DNA of 64,000 nt, taken from assembly GCF_001422245.1 (NCBI RefSeq), contig NZ_LMMM01000018.1, forward strand, positions 1,088 to 65,087, given 5' to 3'. A program made the position numbers and the translations under genes. Below are positions 1 through 9,466 of the stretch, one piece after another. Source of the DNA: Rhizobium sp. Leaf262 (GTDB taxonomy: Bacteria > Pseudomonadota > Alphaproteobacteria > Rhizobiales > Rhizobiaceae). Numbering within the stretch: position 1 is the first letter of the stretch; each line of letters begins with the position of its first letter. The notes under the pieces are model-generated. The model ran no database searches. It had not been told where the DNA came from and was given only the letters and a program-made list of their open reading frames with translations.

Positions 1-483
1 TTTACGCCAGACCAGATCGCCAAGCTTAGCTCTGATCAGCTCACTGCTCTCAAGACCGAACAGGTCGCGGCCCTGACAACAGGACAGATTGCCAAGCTCA
101 GCGCAACACAGATCAAGGCGCTCAGCTCCGACTCTCTGACCCAGTTGCAGGACACTCAGGTCGCCGCGTTCAGCACGGCCCAGATCAGTGCACTTACCAC
201 AGCACAGCTCGACAAGTTCTCGGCAACCAGCATCGCTGCACTGACCACAGATCAGGTCCGCGCGCTGTCTGCTGATCAGGTGGGAACACTCAGTGCTGCC
301 GAGCTCAACAGCTTCGATACTGCTGAAATCGCAGCGCTGTCTATCAAGTCTCTGTCATCGATGACTACAGCGACCATCAGTGCTCTTGAAAAGCCAATCC
401 TCAGCAGCTTCACCACCGCTCAGGTGCAGGCATTGGACACTGATCAGAACAACGCCTACGTCCAGGCTTACACAGCAGTCTGA
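1..483 (+). CDS. Octapeptide-repeat protein, C-terminal fragment
   Basis: The reading frame is open from the first base of the window to TGA at 481-483, so only the last 160 codons are present and the start lies upstream. The protein consists of at least 18 consecutive 8-residue units with no insertions, of the type ALTTDQVR / ALSADQVG / KLSATQIK: small residue, Leu or Phe, Ser/Thr, Ser/Thr, variable, mostly Gln, aliphatic, variable. It ends in the non-repeat tail AYVQAYTAV. No membrane segment or catalytic motif is visible. Long proteins of such units in alphaproteobacteria are often labelled haem-utilisation or adhesin-like on weak grounds; I would not assign a function. The regular hydrophobic spacing suggests a solenoid. 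Confidence 0.75.
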   Translation, partial: FTPDQIAKLSSDQLTALKTEQVAALTTGQIAKLSATQIKALSSDSLTQLQDTQVAAFSTAQISALTTAQLDKFSATSIAALTTDQVRALSADQVGTLSAAELNSFDTAEIAALSIKSLSSMTTATISALEKPILSSFTTAQVQALDTDQNNAYVQAYTAV

Positions 484-514
484 TGATTTGCGGGTAATCC
501 GCAACTCTAAATCG

Positions 515-542
515 AAACGGCGCGGCATCTGCCGCGCCGTTT
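515..542 (+). terminator. Intrinsic terminator of the repeat-protein gene
   Basis: A perfect 12-bp stem (515-526 with 531-542) closes a 4-base loop 32 bases after the stop codon. The 3' side ends in TTT followed by a mixed T-rich stretch. Confidence 0.8.
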
Positions 543-1051
543 CAGTTTATGCCAAGGGACAAAATGTCGTTCGGACCTGCACCTAAATCAGAGCGTACAA
601 AGCCCCCTGCTCTTCACCAGATATCGCGGCAGCTAAATGCACGATGCCTTCCTCGTCAAAAAATGACACTTGGCTTTACGCGTTCAACCACAGACTAAGT
701 TTCTGCTTAAATAAACTAGAAGCGCTTCATACAGCCACGCGGCATTGTGAAACAATGAATGACGCCGCCTCACTGGAAACCCGGCCTGAGATTTTTAAAG
801 TGATTATCTTGATGCGTTAGGTCTTAGGGAAACTGTCCAGGCATTTTATCTTTTTAAGTGTGCGCGGAAGATGTTGCTGGTCGTAAGCCTTGGTAAGTTA
901 CGCTTTACCAATGCTGGCAATTTCATACCGCTCTATCGCACGTCTGGGCATAGAGATTTTTGCTTTCAAGCAGCGAACAAGCAGGAAGCCAAAGTTATTC
1001 GGTTCCGTCGAGGTGGGTAAAAACAGACTTTGCGGCTTAGGACAATGAAAC
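543..1051. other. Intergenic region without a recognisable gene
   Basis: About 500 bases with no open frame having a start, ribosome site and plausible composition on either strand. Base composition is more A+T rich than the flanking genes. I see no repeat or RNA structure that I can name. Confidence 0.6.
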
Positions 1052-1083
1052 AAAAAGGCCCCGAACCAAAAGGTCCGGGGCCT
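1052..1083 (-). terminator. Intrinsic terminator of the chvE-ggu operon
   Basis: Inverted repeat (1057-1067 with 1072-1082, one mismatch, AAAA loop). Read on the minus strand it is followed by a run of five T, directly downstream of the gguC stop. Confidence 0.85.
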
Positions 1084-1111
1084 CAGACGTTAAACCTTGG
1101 CAATCAGATAC

Positions 1112-2107
1112 TCAGAGCTGACCGATGACGATGGCTTCTTCCATTTCCACTCTCAGCGCGTTGCGCAATGGCAAACCGAAACCTGCAGCTTCGATTTCGA
1201 AGACATCGCCGGCTTCGGGCTTGACGCCATCGGCGAAGGACAAGGTCGCTGTACCGAACATGTGGACGTGGACTTCGCCTGGTGCGCGGAACAGGCCATA
1301 CTTGAAATGGTGGTATTCGAGATTGGCGAAGGTGTGGGACATGTTGTCTTCACCCGACAGGAACGGCTTTTCGAAAATTACCTTGCCGTCGCGCAGGATA
1401 CGCGATGTGCCGCGAATATCAGCAGGCGGTGCACCGACGCGGATTTCCGGGCCGAAGCTGGCTGGGCGAAGCTTGGAATGCGCGAGATAGAGATAGTTCA
1501 TCCGCTCGGTGACGTGATCGGAAAACTCGTTGGACACGGCAAAGCCGATGCGGAAAGCTTCACCCTTGTCGGAGATGACGTAGATGCCAGCCATTTCCGG
1601 CTCTTCGCCGCCATCGAGCGCGAAGGATGGGGAAATCAGCGCCGCCCCTGGTGCTGTCGCGACATGGCCGTTGCCCTTGTAGAACCATTCGGGCTGAACG
1701 CCCTTTTCGCCAGCCTTCGGCTTGCCGTTCTCCAAGCCCATCTTGAACATCTTCATGGAGTCCGTCAGGGTCTCCTCGGATGTCTCGCTGGTCTTCTTAT
1801 GCATGCTGTCGCGGGTCGCGGCCGAGCCCAGATGCGTCAGACCGGTGCCCGTCAGGTGCAGATGCGCAGGATCCGGATGGGTGATCGGGGGCAGAAAACG
1901 GCCTTCGGCATAGACCTCTTCGAGATCGATGACATCGCCGTAACCACGGGCAGAGATGACGTCGGCCAGCGATTTGCCACCATTGGCCGCTTCCAGCGCC
2001 AGCGCGTAAACGGAGTCGGCATTATTGACGGCACGCGCCTGCCCACCCTCTTCACGAACGGCGACGATGATCTTTCCGCTCGCATCCTTGATCTGAGAAA
2101 TCAGCAC
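1112..2107 (-). CDS. gguC: GguC, FAH-fold / AraD1-type protein of the ggu operon
   Basis: 331-residue protein, last gene of the chvE-gguA-gguB-gguC operon. The family is related to fumarylacetoacetate-hydrolase-fold enzymes, and relatives are annotated as AraD1, linked to sugar-acid breakdown in pentose pathways. Its exact reaction in Agrobacterium is not settled. The frame can be opened at TTG 2122, but the sequence AAAGGA lies six bases before GTG 2107, so I prefer GTG 2107 with the N-terminus MLISQIKDASG. The neighbourhood (aldose uptake) fits a cytoplasmic step in sugar or sugar-acid catabolism. The long plus-strand open frame across this gene is a shadow. Confidence 0.88.
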   Translation of the reverse strand: MLISQIKDASGKIIVAVREEGGQARAVNNADSVYALALEAANGGKSLADVISARGYGDVIDLEEVYAEGRFLPPITHPDPAHLHLTGTGLTHLGSAATRDSMHKKTSETSEETLTDSMKMFKMGLENGKPKAGEKGVQPEWFYKGNGHVATAPGAALISPSFALDGGEEPEMAGIYVISDKGEAFRIGFAVSNEFSDHVTERMNYLYLAHSKLRPASFGPEIRVGAPPADIRGTSRILRDGKVIFEKPFLSGEDNMSHTFANLEYHHFKYGLFRAPGEVHVHMFGTATLSFADGVKPEAGDVFEIEAAGFGLPLRNALRVEMEEAIVIGQL

Positions 2108-2206
2108 GGTAATTCCTTTCAACGACGTTATGACGTCTGCATCTCATGAAAGTGGCCGGAAACCGGCCACTCTTTTCGTTCGATATGGGGTGGACAGATC
2201 TGGCGA

Positions 2207-3403
2207 TCAGCCCTTGTTCTTGTTGTAGACGTCGAAGAACACGGCAGCCAGAAGCACGAGACCCTTGACCATCTGCTGGAAATCGATGCCGAGACCGACG
2301 ATCGACATGCCGTTGTTCATGACGCCCATGATGAAGGCGCCGATGACAGCACCGGTGATCTTGCCAACGCCGCCGGAAGCCGAAGCACCGCCGATGAAGC
2401 AGGCCGCGATGACGTCCAGTTCGAAGCCAACACCGGCCTTCGGCGTTGCCGAGTTGAGGCGCGTGGCGATGATCATGCCAGCGAGACCGGCGAGAACACC
2501 CATGTTGACGAAGGTCAAGAAGCTCAGACGCTCGGTATTGATACCCGAAAGCTTGGTTGCCTTCTCGTTACCACCCATGGCGTAGATACGACGACCGATA
2601 GTCGTGCGGCGCGTGACGAAGCTGTAAAGCGCGATCAGCACCAGCATGACGATGAGGACGTTCGGCAGACCGCGATAGGTCGACAGCTGATACCCCAGGA
2701 ACAGGATTGCGCCGGCGATCAACAGGTTCTGCACGATGAAGAAGCCGAATGGCTCAACATCGATACCGTGGTGAACATTCACCTGGCGACGGCGCAGACC
2801 CAGCACGAAAAGGGCAATGACGATCGCAAGCGTAAGAACCATGGATGTGGTGTTGAACCCTTCGATTCCACCGAAATCTGGCAGGAAGCCTGTGCTGACG
2901 ACCTGGAAATCGACCGGGAACGGACCGATGTTCTTGCCGCCCAACACGAAGAGCGTCAGACCACGAAACACCAGCATGCCAGCCAGCGTTACGATGAAGG
3001 ACGGAATACGGTGGTAGGCAATCCAGTAACCCTGCGCCGCACCGATCAGACCGCCGACGCCAAGGCAGATAAGCGCCGCCAGAAGCGGATTCATGCCCCA
3101 TTGCACGGTCAAAATGGCCGCGATCGCGCCGACGAAGGCAACGATGGAGCCGACCGAAAGGTCGATATGACCGGCCACGATGACCAGCAGCATGCCCAGA
3201 GACATGATGACGATGAACGAGTTCTGAAGGATCAGGTTCGTCAGGTTGACCGGCCGGAACAGAATGCCGCCGGTGTAAAACTGGAAGAAAACCATGATGG
3301 CGACGAGCGCGATCAGCATACCGTATTCGCGGATATTGGCCCGGATATACGAGCCCACTGAAACGACGTTGCTTTCTTCGGTGGATGTGTTGGCCGAACT
3401 CAT
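2207..3403 (-). CDS. gguB: GguB, sugar ABC transporter permease
   Basis: 398-residue inner-membrane permease of the ribose/xylose/galactose ABC family (BPD_transp_2 type), with many hydrophobic segments starting near residue 30. It carries the conserved cytoplasmic-loop region around NEKATKLSGINTERLSFLTF, which contacts the ATPase, and the late glycine-rich stretch GGASASGGVGKITGA. The start codon overlaps the gguA stop by one base (TGATG), so the two are translationally coupled. It works with GguA and ChvE to import aldoses. Confidence 0.95.
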   Translation of the reverse strand: MSSANTSTEESNVVSVGSYIRANIREYGMLIALVAIMVFFQFYTGGILFRPVNLTNLILQNSFIVIMSLGMLLVIVAGHIDLSVGSIVAFVGAIAAILTVQWGMNPLLAALICLGVGGLIGAAQGYWIAYHRIPSFIVTLAGMLVFRGLTLFVLGGKNIGPFPVDFQVVSTGFLPDFGGIEGFNTTSMVLTLAIVIALFVLGLRRRQVNVHHGIDVEPFGFFIVQNLLIAGAILFLGYQLSTYRGLPNVLIVMLVLIALYSFVTRRTTIGRRIYAMGGNEKATKLSGINTERLSFLTFVNMGVLAGLAGMIIATRLNSATPKAGVGFELDVIAACFIGGASASGGVGKITGAVIGAFIMGVMNNGMSIVGLGIDFQQMVKGLVLLAAVFFDVYNKNKG

Positions 3404-4938
3404 CAGTTCTTCTCCCCTGAGCGCATGATAGCGCGCATGATGCTTTCCTGGCTCGCCTCTCCCTTCGGCAATTCGGCGACAATCCGTCCTTCGTTCATAA
3501 CGTAGATGCGGTCGCAGTTGCCAAGCAGTTCGGGCATTTCCGATGAGATCATCAGAACGCCTTTTCCGTCGGCGGCGAGCTGGTTGATAATGGTGTAGAT
3601 TTCGTATTTTGCACCGACGTCGATACCACGCGTCGGTTCGTCCAGAATGAGGACGTCAGGATTGGAGAACAACCACTTCGAAAGCACCACCTTCTGCTGG
3701 TTACCCCCTGAAAGATTGACCGTTTCCTGAAAGATGCCGGACGAGCGGATGCGAAGACGCTTGCGGAAATCGCTCGCAACCTTCATTTCCTTATGATCGT
3801 CGATGACGCTCGCAGACGAAACGCCGGCCAGATTGGCAAGCGTGGTGTTGTGCAAAATATTATCGTTGAGCACGAGGCCGAGATGCTTGCGGTCCTCAGT
3901 CACGTAGGCGAGACCAGCATCGATTGCTTTGCGCACAGTGCTGACGTCCACGGACTTGCCGTGAACAAGCACATCGCCACTGATCTTGTGGCCATAGGAC
4001 TTGCCAAATACGCTCATGGCGAATTCGGTACGTCCAGCACCCATGAGACCTGCAATACCGACAACCTCGCCCTTGCGCACGCTGATGTTGATATCGTGCA
4101 GAACCTGCCTGTCACGGTGCTGCTGGTGATAGGCGTTCCAGTTCTTGACTTCGAGAATGGTCTCGCCGATCGGCACGTCACGCGGCGGATAGCGGTCCTC
4201 GAGATCGCGGCCCACCATGTTTCTGATGATGACGTCTTCGCTGATCTCTTCCTTGTGACAGTCCAGCGTCTTGACCGTCATGCCGTCGCGCAGAACCGTG
4301 ATCTGGTCTGCGACCTTGCGCACTTCATTGAGCTTGTGCGTGATGATGATCGACGTCAGACCCTGCTTGCGGAACTCGATCAAAAGGTTGAGAAGCGCTT
4401 CCGAATCGCTTTCGTTCAGCGAAGCCGTCGGCTCGTCGAGGATAAGAAGCTTCACGCTCTTTGAAAGAGCCTTGGCGATTTCCACCAACTGCTGCTTGCC
4501 CACACCGATGTCGGTGATCAGGGTTTCAGGCGATTCCTTCAGGCCAACCTTTTTCAACAGCTCGCGTGTGCGGCTGAACGTCTGCTGCCAGCTGATGACG
4601 CCATTGGTGGCGATCTCGTTGCCGAGGAAAATGTTTTCCGCAATCGACAGGAGGGGAACCAGGGCCAATTCCTGGTGAATGATGATGATGCCGATTTCTT
4701 CACTGTCGTTGATCGCGCGGAAATTTCGCAGCTGACCTTCGTAGTGAATTTCGCCTTCATAGGTGCCAGCGGGGTAGACGCCTGAAAGGACCTTCATGAG
4801 GGTCGACTTTCCAGCACCGTTTTCGCCGACGAGTGCGTGTATCTCACCTTGGCGAACCTTCAGGTTCACGTTTTCAAGCGCTTTCACGCCCGGAAACGTC
4901 TTGGTGATATTCCGCATTTCGAGGATGGTATTGTCCAT
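3403..4938 (-). CDS. gguA: GguA, sugar ABC transporter ATPase (two ABC domains)
   Basis: 511-residue full-length ATPase of the MglA/XylG type with two fused cassettes. The first has Walker [11 protein letters not shown] (near residue 40), signature [14 protein letters not shown] and Walker [12 protein letters not shown]. The second has the degenerate Walker [11 protein letters not shown], signature [15 protein letters not shown] and Walker [13 protein letters not shown] degenerate second site is usual for this family. It energises uptake by GguB and ChvE. It follows chvE after an 85-base gap that holds a strong stem-loop. Confidence 0.96.
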   Translation of the reverse strand: MDNTILEMRNITKTFPGVKALENVNLKVRQGEIHALVGENGAGKSTLMKVLSGVYPAGTYEGEIHYEGQLRNFRAINDSEEIGIIIIHQELALVPLLSIAENIFLGNEIATNGVISWQQTFSRTRELLKKVGLKESPETLITDIGVGKQQLVEIAKALSKSVKLLILDEPTASLNESDSEALLNLLIEFRKQGLTSIIITHKLNEVRKVADQITVLRDGMTVKTLDCHKEEISEDVIIRNMVGRDLEDRYPPRDVPIGETILEVKNWNAYHQQHRDRQVLHDINISVRKGEVVGIAGLMGAGRTEFAMSVFGKSYGHKISGDVLVHGKSVDVSTVRKAIDAGLAYVTEDRKHLGLVLNDNILHNTTLANLAGVSSASVIDDHKEMKVASDFRKRLRIRSSGIFQETVNLSGGNQQKVVLSKWLFSNPDVLILDEPTRGIDVGAKYEIYTIINQLAADGKGVLMISSEMPELLGNCDRIYVMNEGRIVAELPKGEASQESIMRAIMRSGEKN

Positions 4939-4982
4939 ATCGCAATCCAGCGCCGTACAATCCGGCGTTCTTTTTTAAAGGA

Positions 4983-5010
4983 GCGGGGATGGAAAAATAT
5001 CCATCCCCGC
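4983..5010 (-). terminator. Intercistronic stem-loop between chvE and gguA
   Basis: Perfect 11-bp stem (4983-4993 with 5000-5010) and a 6-base loop, in the gap between the chvE stop and the gguA start. On the minus strand it is not followed by a clean T run, so it is more likely an mRNA-stabilising or partial-attenuation element than a full terminator. This arrangement usually keeps binding-protein transcripts more abundant than those of the membrane components. Confidence 0.7.
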
Positions 5011-5023
5011 CACAATCATACTA

Positions 5024-6088
5024 TTACTTCAGCTGGTCTTCTTTGTAGTAACCGCTGTCAACCAGAACCTGCTTGACGTTGTCCTTGGTTACGGCAACTG
5101 GCTTCAGGAGGTAGGAAGGAACAACCTTGACGCCATTTTCATAGGTCTTGGTGTCGTTCACTTCAGGCTCTTTACCCTGCATGACGGCGTTGACCATGTT
5201 GACGGTAACCTTGGCCAGTTCGCGTGTGTCCTTGAAGATCGTGGAGTACTGTTCGCCAGCCAGGATCGACTTGACGGATGGTACTTCAGCGTCCTGACCG
5301 GAAACGACTGGCAGCGGCTGGTCCTTGGAGCCATAACCTACGCCCTTGAGCGAGGAGATGATGCCGATGGAGATACCGTCGTAAGGCGAAAGAACGGCGT
5401 CAACCTTTGCGTCTGTGTAGTATGCAGACAGAAGGTTATCCATACGAGCCTGCGCCGTTGCAGGATCCCAACGCAGCGTACCGACCTTGTCCATGCCCAT
5501 CTGGCCGGACTTTACGACGAGCTTGCCGCTGTCGATGTAAGGCTTCAGAACAGACATCGCACCATCGTAGAAGAAGAAGGCGTTGTTGTCGTCTGGCGAA
5601 CCGCCGAACAGTTCGATGTTGAATGGACCCTTGCCGTCCTTCAGACCAAGCTTGTCGGCAATCGACGTCGCCTGCAAAACGCCAACCTGGAAGTTGTCGA
5701 AGGTTGCATAGTAGGAAACGTCGCCGCTGTTGCGGATCAGGCGGTCATAAGCGATGACCTTAATGCCCTGCGAGCCGGCCTGCTTGAGAACGTCTGACAG
5801 CGTTGTGCCGTCGATCGAAGCGATAACCAGGACCTTTACGCCCTTGGTAACCATGTTTTCAATCTGGGACAGCTGATTCGGGATATCATCGTCAGCATAC
5901 TGAAGATCGGTGGTGTAACCGGCTTCCTGAAGCTGCTTGACGATGTTGTTGCCGTCATCGATCCAGCGGGCAGAAGACTTCGTTGGCATCGCAATGCCCA
6001 CAGCGCCCTTGTCCTGCGCCCAGACCGGGCCAGCAAATGATGCAGCGCCGATGGCACAGGCCGCAAACAACGAAACGATGGATTTCAT
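5024..6088 (-). CDS. chvE: ChvE, periplasmic multiple-sugar-binding protein
   Basis: 354 residues with a signal peptide ending at AGPVWAQ. The mature protein starts [17 protein letters not shown] and matches the periplasmic-binding-protein fold for galactose, xylose and arabinose. In Agrobacterium, ChvE binds aldoses and sugar acids, delivers them to GguAB and, when a Ti plasmid is present, signals to the sensor VirA to boost vir induction. It is the first gene of the chvE-gguABC operon and is transcribed divergently from gbpR, its known activator. Confidence 0.96.
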   Translation of the reverse strand: MKSIVSLFAACAIGAASFAGPVWAQDKGAVGIAMPTKSSARWIDDGNNIVKQLQEAGYTTDLQYADDDIPNQLSQIENMVTKGVKVLVIASIDGTTLSDVLKQAGSQGIKVIAYDRLIRNSGDVSYYATFDNFQVGVLQATSIADKLGLKDGKGPFNIELFGGSPDDNNAFFFYDGAMSVLKPYIDSGKLVVKSGQMGMDKVGTLRWDPATAQARMDNLLSAYYTDAKVDAVLSPYDGISIGIISSLKGVGYGSKDQPLPVVSGQDAEVPSVKSILAGEQYSTIFKDTRELAKVTVNMVNAVMQGKEPEVNDTKTYENGVKVVPSYLLKPVAVTKDNVKQVLVDSGYYKEDQLK

Positions 6089-6295
6089 AAACTCTCTCCC
6101 TTGGAACCCTTTTTCAGGCCTTGTTTCTTAACAATCGCCTGCAAATCCACACCCGAGCGTCAGGAGTGAAGCTTAATCGAATTGCACATGAAGACACAAT
6201 CCGAACTTTTGCCACTCCTCTCGGCACAGGCGCAACCTGTTCTGAATCCATATAACTGTCAAATAGAATATATTGCTTTTCCTATATCATTTTTG

Positions 6296-6314
6296 TTATA
6301 TTAAATCGATATAA
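6296..6314. promoter_or_regulatory. Dyad in the chvE-gbpR divergent promoter region, candidate GbpR site
   Basis: TTATAT-N7-ATATAA is a perfect 6+6 inverted repeat in the A+T-rich 266-base region between chvE and gbpR. It lies 41 bases before the gbpR start. LysR-type regulators bind interrupted dyads of about this size, so it is a candidate operator. A role in chvE control is inferred only. Confidence 0.4.
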
Positions 6315-6354
6315 TTGCCGATCCCGCTTTCCCGGGATGCAAAGGGGGAGCGGA

Positions 6355-7350
6355 ATGGAACGAAATGGAACGAATTCGTTCGAATTTTTATCCTTGACGG
6401 AAGACAACCCTCTGTTGCGCGCAGGGCTGAAAATGGCCCATCTGCGCATGCTCGTCACCATTGAAGAACACGGCCAGGTTAGCGCTGCGGCTGCGGCCCT
6501 TCACATGACCCAGCCAGCCGCCTCTCGCATGTTGTCCGAAATGGAAGCCATCGTAAAGACACCTTTGTGTCAGCGCGCATCCAGGGGAGTGGTCCTCACC
6601 CAGTTCGGCGAGGCCCTGGCAAAACGCGCCAAAAAGATCCTTCTGGAACTGCGAGAAGCGAGTCGTGAGCTTGCCCAGATGAAATCAGGCGGAGGCGGTT
6701 CCGTCTTCATCGGCTCGGTCACTGCTCCTGCCATCAGCCTCGTGGTTCCAGCGCTTCGCAAGGCGATGGACACCTATCCAGGCATCGAAGTGAATGTTCA
6801 GGTCGAAACCAGCAATGTCTTGGCGCGCGAATTGCTTGCTGCCCGCCATGACTTCGTCATCGGCCGCATCCCTGACGACATCGACCCGGCGCTGTTCAAC
6901 GCCCATGAAATCGGCGTCGAACGGGCTTGCCTTCTGGTGCGCAAAGATCATCCGCTTCTGGAAAACCCGCCTGCAAAGCTCGAAGACCTCTCGCAGTACG
7001 ACTGGGTCTTCCAGCCACCCGGAGCGTTGCTGCGCCGAACCATGGAAGACGTGTTTCTGGCCCACGGAGTGGCGTTGCCACGCAACGTCATCAACACACC
7101 ATCTATCGTGCTGACGCTGGCGATCGTCACGCAGACCAACGCCATTGCGCCCCTGGCCTATGAAATGGCAGAGTTCGTCTCGGGTCAGCACTCGCCCATG
7201 GGCGATATTCGTATTTTGCCCACCGAGTTCGATCTCAGCGTCAAACCCTACAGTCTCATCGTCACCAAGGATCGTGCCTTGCCGCCCAGCGCTCAATTGC
7301 TCTACGATCTCGTGCTGGAAGAAAGCCGGAGCCTGACATGGACGGAGTAA
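6355..7350 (+). CDS. gbpR: GbpR-type LysR regulator of the chvE operon
   Basis: 331-residue LysR-type regulator. The N-terminal winged helix-turn-helix spans roughly residues 25-85 (HMTQPAASRMLSEMEAIVKT is the recognition region), followed by a substrate-binding co-inducer domain. GbpR is known to activate chvE in response to sugars such as arabinose and galactose and to be encoded divergently from it, which is the arrangement seen here. An upstream ATG exists at 6337, but the strong ribosome site AAAGGGGGAG lies directly before ATG 6355, so that start is chosen. Confidence 0.92.
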   Translation: MERNGTNSFEFLSLTEDNPLLRAGLKMAHLRMLVTIEEHGQVSAAAAALHMTQPAASRMLSEMEAIVKTPLCQRASRGVVLTQFGEALAKRAKKILLELREASRELAQMKSGGGGSVFIGSVTAPAISLVVPALRKAMDTYPGIEVNVQVETSNVLARELLAARHDFVIGRIPDDIDPALFNAHEIGVERACLLVRKDHPLLENPPAKLEDLSQYDWVFQPPGALLRRTMEDVFLAHGVALPRNVINTPSIVLTLAIVTQTNAIAPLAYEMAEFVSGQHSPMGDIRILPTEFDLSVKPYSLIVTKDRALPPSAQLLYDLVLEESRSLTWTE

Positions 7351-7406
7351 CGCAAGCCAGACGCCATCTTGCTGTGTTTTCTTAGCGCGCAAATCGGGAA
7401 AATCGA

Positions 7407-7862
7407 ATGCTGTTCGGGCAATCCGTCTTTCAGTCAGTGGTAGAGCGTCTGGAACGCGAGGCGGAGGAAAATCCGCCCGAGGACGATGCACCACCTCCTG
7501 CTGGCATCAATCTTTTCAGCTCCAGCATCGTCTTCGACACGACGACACGGGAGCCATCATCGGCAAATCTGCCGCTCGAGTCCTATTTGGGCTTTCTGGA
7601 AGAGCCGGAAGCTGCACCTGAGCCGACGTTAGAACCGCCTGTCATGCCGCCGCATCTCGTGCGTACGTCGCTTGCTGACGTATCTGACGAGCTGGCGATC
7701 ACCGACTTGGATACGCTCGAGAGCCTTGGCGAAAAACGCCGCAGCTTTGCGCGGACAAACCACCCGGACACGGTCAGTCCGGAATTTCGCGAAAACGCCA
7801 CCTTGCGCATGACAGCCGCTAATCTGCTGATCGATCAGGCGATTCGCTTCATCGGAAAATGA
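7407..7862 (+). CDS. Small J-domain-like protein
   Basis: 151-residue soluble protein with an acidic, proline-rich, low-complexity N-terminal two thirds and a conserved-looking C-terminus. Residues 100-151 (DLDTLESLGEKRRSFARTNH then PDTV) contain an HPD tripeptide at 119-121. It is preceded by a helix with basic residues and followed by a helix NATLRMTAANLLIDQAI, the layout of helices II-III of a J domain. The domain looks short and divergent, so Hsp70 stimulation is an inference. It lies 56 bases downstream of gbpR on the same strand with a usable ribosome site (GGGAAAA). Confidence 0.7.
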   Translation: MLFGQSVFQSVVERLEREAEENPPEDDAPPPAGINLFSSSIVFDTTTREPSSANLPLESYLGFLEEPEAAPEPTLEPPVMPPHLVRTSLADVSDELAITDLDTLESLGEKRRSFARTNHPDTVSPEFRENATLRMTAANLLIDQAIRFIGK

Positions 7863-8093
7863 TCAGGCCTCATCCGAGGGAGGTGGCGTTGCATTATCGA
7901 CCTTTTCAGCCGCCGGCTTGAAGGTGAAGAGCAGCACATAGGCTGAATAGGCCGCGATACCACCAACGACGGTTGCCCAGAAGATTTCGTGATTGATGAA
8001 TTCGATGATAGCCCACGCAGTAGAGAAGCCAACGATCAGCAGCCGCGCCCATAGGGGCTGGTAGATGGGATGGCTCGTGTCGATTTTCAGCAT
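7863..8093 (-). CDS. Small two-helix membrane protein (DUF3329-like)
   Basis: 76 residues with two hydrophobic segments (about 14-33 and 37-56) and a charged C-terminal tail. The opening MLKIDTSHPIYQPLWARLL resembles the DUF3329 family of small alphaproteobacterial inner-membrane proteins. Function unknown. It is convergent with the J-like gene, and the two stop codons are directly adjacent. Confidence 0.72.
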   Translation of the reverse strand: MLKIDTSHPIYQPLWARLLIVGFSTAWAIIEFINHEIFWATVVGGIAAYSAYVLLFTFKPAAEKVDNATPPPSDEA

Positions 8094-8125
8094 ATCGTCT
8101 CCATGCGTCGTCGTGTCGGCTCTGC

Positions 8126-9346
8126 TCAGGATGCCTGCTGTGCAGCCATGCCGGACATCAGGATATCTCCATCCAGACGCGACAATGCAAGCCCCATATG
8201 ACCATCGAAGACCAAAGTCTGCTCATCTGGCTCAATTGTGATCTGTGGCAGGCCAGAGATGCGCACAACATTGGTCTGCACCATTCCGTCGTGAATACTG
8301 GCCTTGAGCAGATCGAAAAACCGGGTTCCCGGACCCGTTACGAAAACCGGCATGTGCCCATGCAGGCTGAAAAGTCGTGAGAGCCCGTTCCCCAACGCCA
8401 ACCCCGCCTGCCGAAAGGCAAAGGCGGCCATACGATTGCCTGATCGCGCCGAGGCAGCAATCTTGTCGACTTCGGCGATCGGCACGAATTTCGCCGGTAT
8501 AGTATTTGTGGGAACCTCGAACGCCGCACGCAGGATGCCATAAAAGCCGCAATAGGCTTCAACGCAGCCTCGGGCACCACATCGGCATAACGCGCCGTCA
8601 GGGACATGCAGCATATGACCGAAATTGGGTGCGATAACGTCTGCGCGGCCATCGCCTGTGTCCCGCGCCACACCCAGCCCGATACTGTGACCCAGTGACA
8701 ACGCCGCCAGTGACTTCGCCTGCCCTTTTTCACCGCGTTCACGCATCCACAAGGCGTCGGCCGCCAGAAGCGTTTCATTGTAAAGATAGACCTGAGCACG
8801 AAAATGCGCGGAAAGGGTCTTGCGAAAGTCAACCTGCCCTTCGCCCAGAACCGGTGACCACAAAAGCGTTGCGCTTTCCGTATCGACCAGTCCCTTGCTG
8901 CTGATGGAAACGTGGAGAATGGCGCTTTGAGCGATTTTCGACCGGCTGGCCAGGCGGATCAACCCATCGAGCACCACCTTTGCGAAATTTTCCGCGGTGC
9001 CTGAGCTTCGCGGCTCGCCGAAACGGTCCATGAGCTTGCCGGTAAAATCGACCAGGGAATATTGGACCGCGTCAGAGGAAATGACCACCACCGCCACGTA
9101 GCCGAAGGCCCTGTTGGGCTGGAACAGCACACGTGGGCGTCCCCTGCCCGCGGCTGCCTGCTGCTCCTGACGCTTGATGAGATTGTATCGCTCAAGTTCC
9201 GCCGTAATGGCAGATACCGTCGCCGAAGCAAGCCCCGTCAGACCCGCCATATCCGTGTGCGAAAGATTCCCATGCCGACGCAGGGCGCTTAGCACGCGAA
9301 GGCTGTTCTGCTGTCGGACCAGCTCTGTGCTTGCTATGACCGACAT
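8126..9346 (-). CDS. xylR: ROK-family repressor, probable XylR
   Basis: 406 residues. The N-terminal winged helix (about 10-70; NLSHTDMAGLTGLASATVSA) is followed by an ROK sugar-kinase-like domain with the zinc-type cysteine cluster GALCRCGARGCVEAYCG. Proteins of this layout (NagC/XylR/Mlc) repress sugar operons and release DNA on binding the sugar. It is divergent from xylFHG, and the intergenic region carries a perfect 19-bp palindrome, which together point to control of xylose uptake. The ligand is inferred from context. Confidence 0.85.
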   Translation of the reverse strand: MSVIASTELVRQQNSLRVLSALRRHGNLSHTDMAGLTGLASATVSAITAELERYNLIKRQEQQAAAGRGRPRVLFQPNRAFGYVAVVVISSDAVQYSLVDFTGKLMDRFGEPRSSGTAENFAKVVLDGLIRLASRSKIAQSAILHVSISSKGLVDTESATLLWSPVLGEGQVDFRKTLSAHFRAQVYLYNETLLAADALWMRERGEKGQAKSLAALSLGHSIGLGVARDTGDGRADVIAPNFGHMLHVPDGALCRCGARGCVEAYCGFYGILRAAFEVPTNTIPAKFVPIAEVDKIAASARSGNRMAAFAFRQAGLALGNGLSRLFSLHGHMPVFVTGPGTRFFDLLKASIHDGMVQTNVVRISGLPQITIEPDEQTLVFDGHMGLALSRLDGDILMSGMAAQQAS

Positions 9347-9436
9347 TGCCCCTCAGTTCCCCCGCCTGTTTCCCACGCCATAAACCTTGTTCGACCACGC
9401 CGCAACCAACCGCAAATATGGTGGATGCCGCACCTG

Positions 9437-9466
9437 TTGACAGGCCTCAGATTCTCTGACATCTAA
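9437..9466 (+). promoter_or_regulatory. Candidate xylF promoter
   Basis: TTGACA at 9437-9442 is a perfect -35 element. After 17 bases there is the weak -10-like CATCTA (9460-9465), immediately before the operator palindrome. Confidence 0.5.

Noticed and set aside
1-483. CRISPR-like or recent tandem DNA repeat
   Set aside because: The 24-base units differ strongly in DNA sequence and keep only a protein pattern; no spacers.
1097-2149. 350-residue plus-strand open frame
   Set aside because: It is the antisense shadow of gguC; no ribosome site, composition unlike a protein family, while the minus strand gives a recognisable product.
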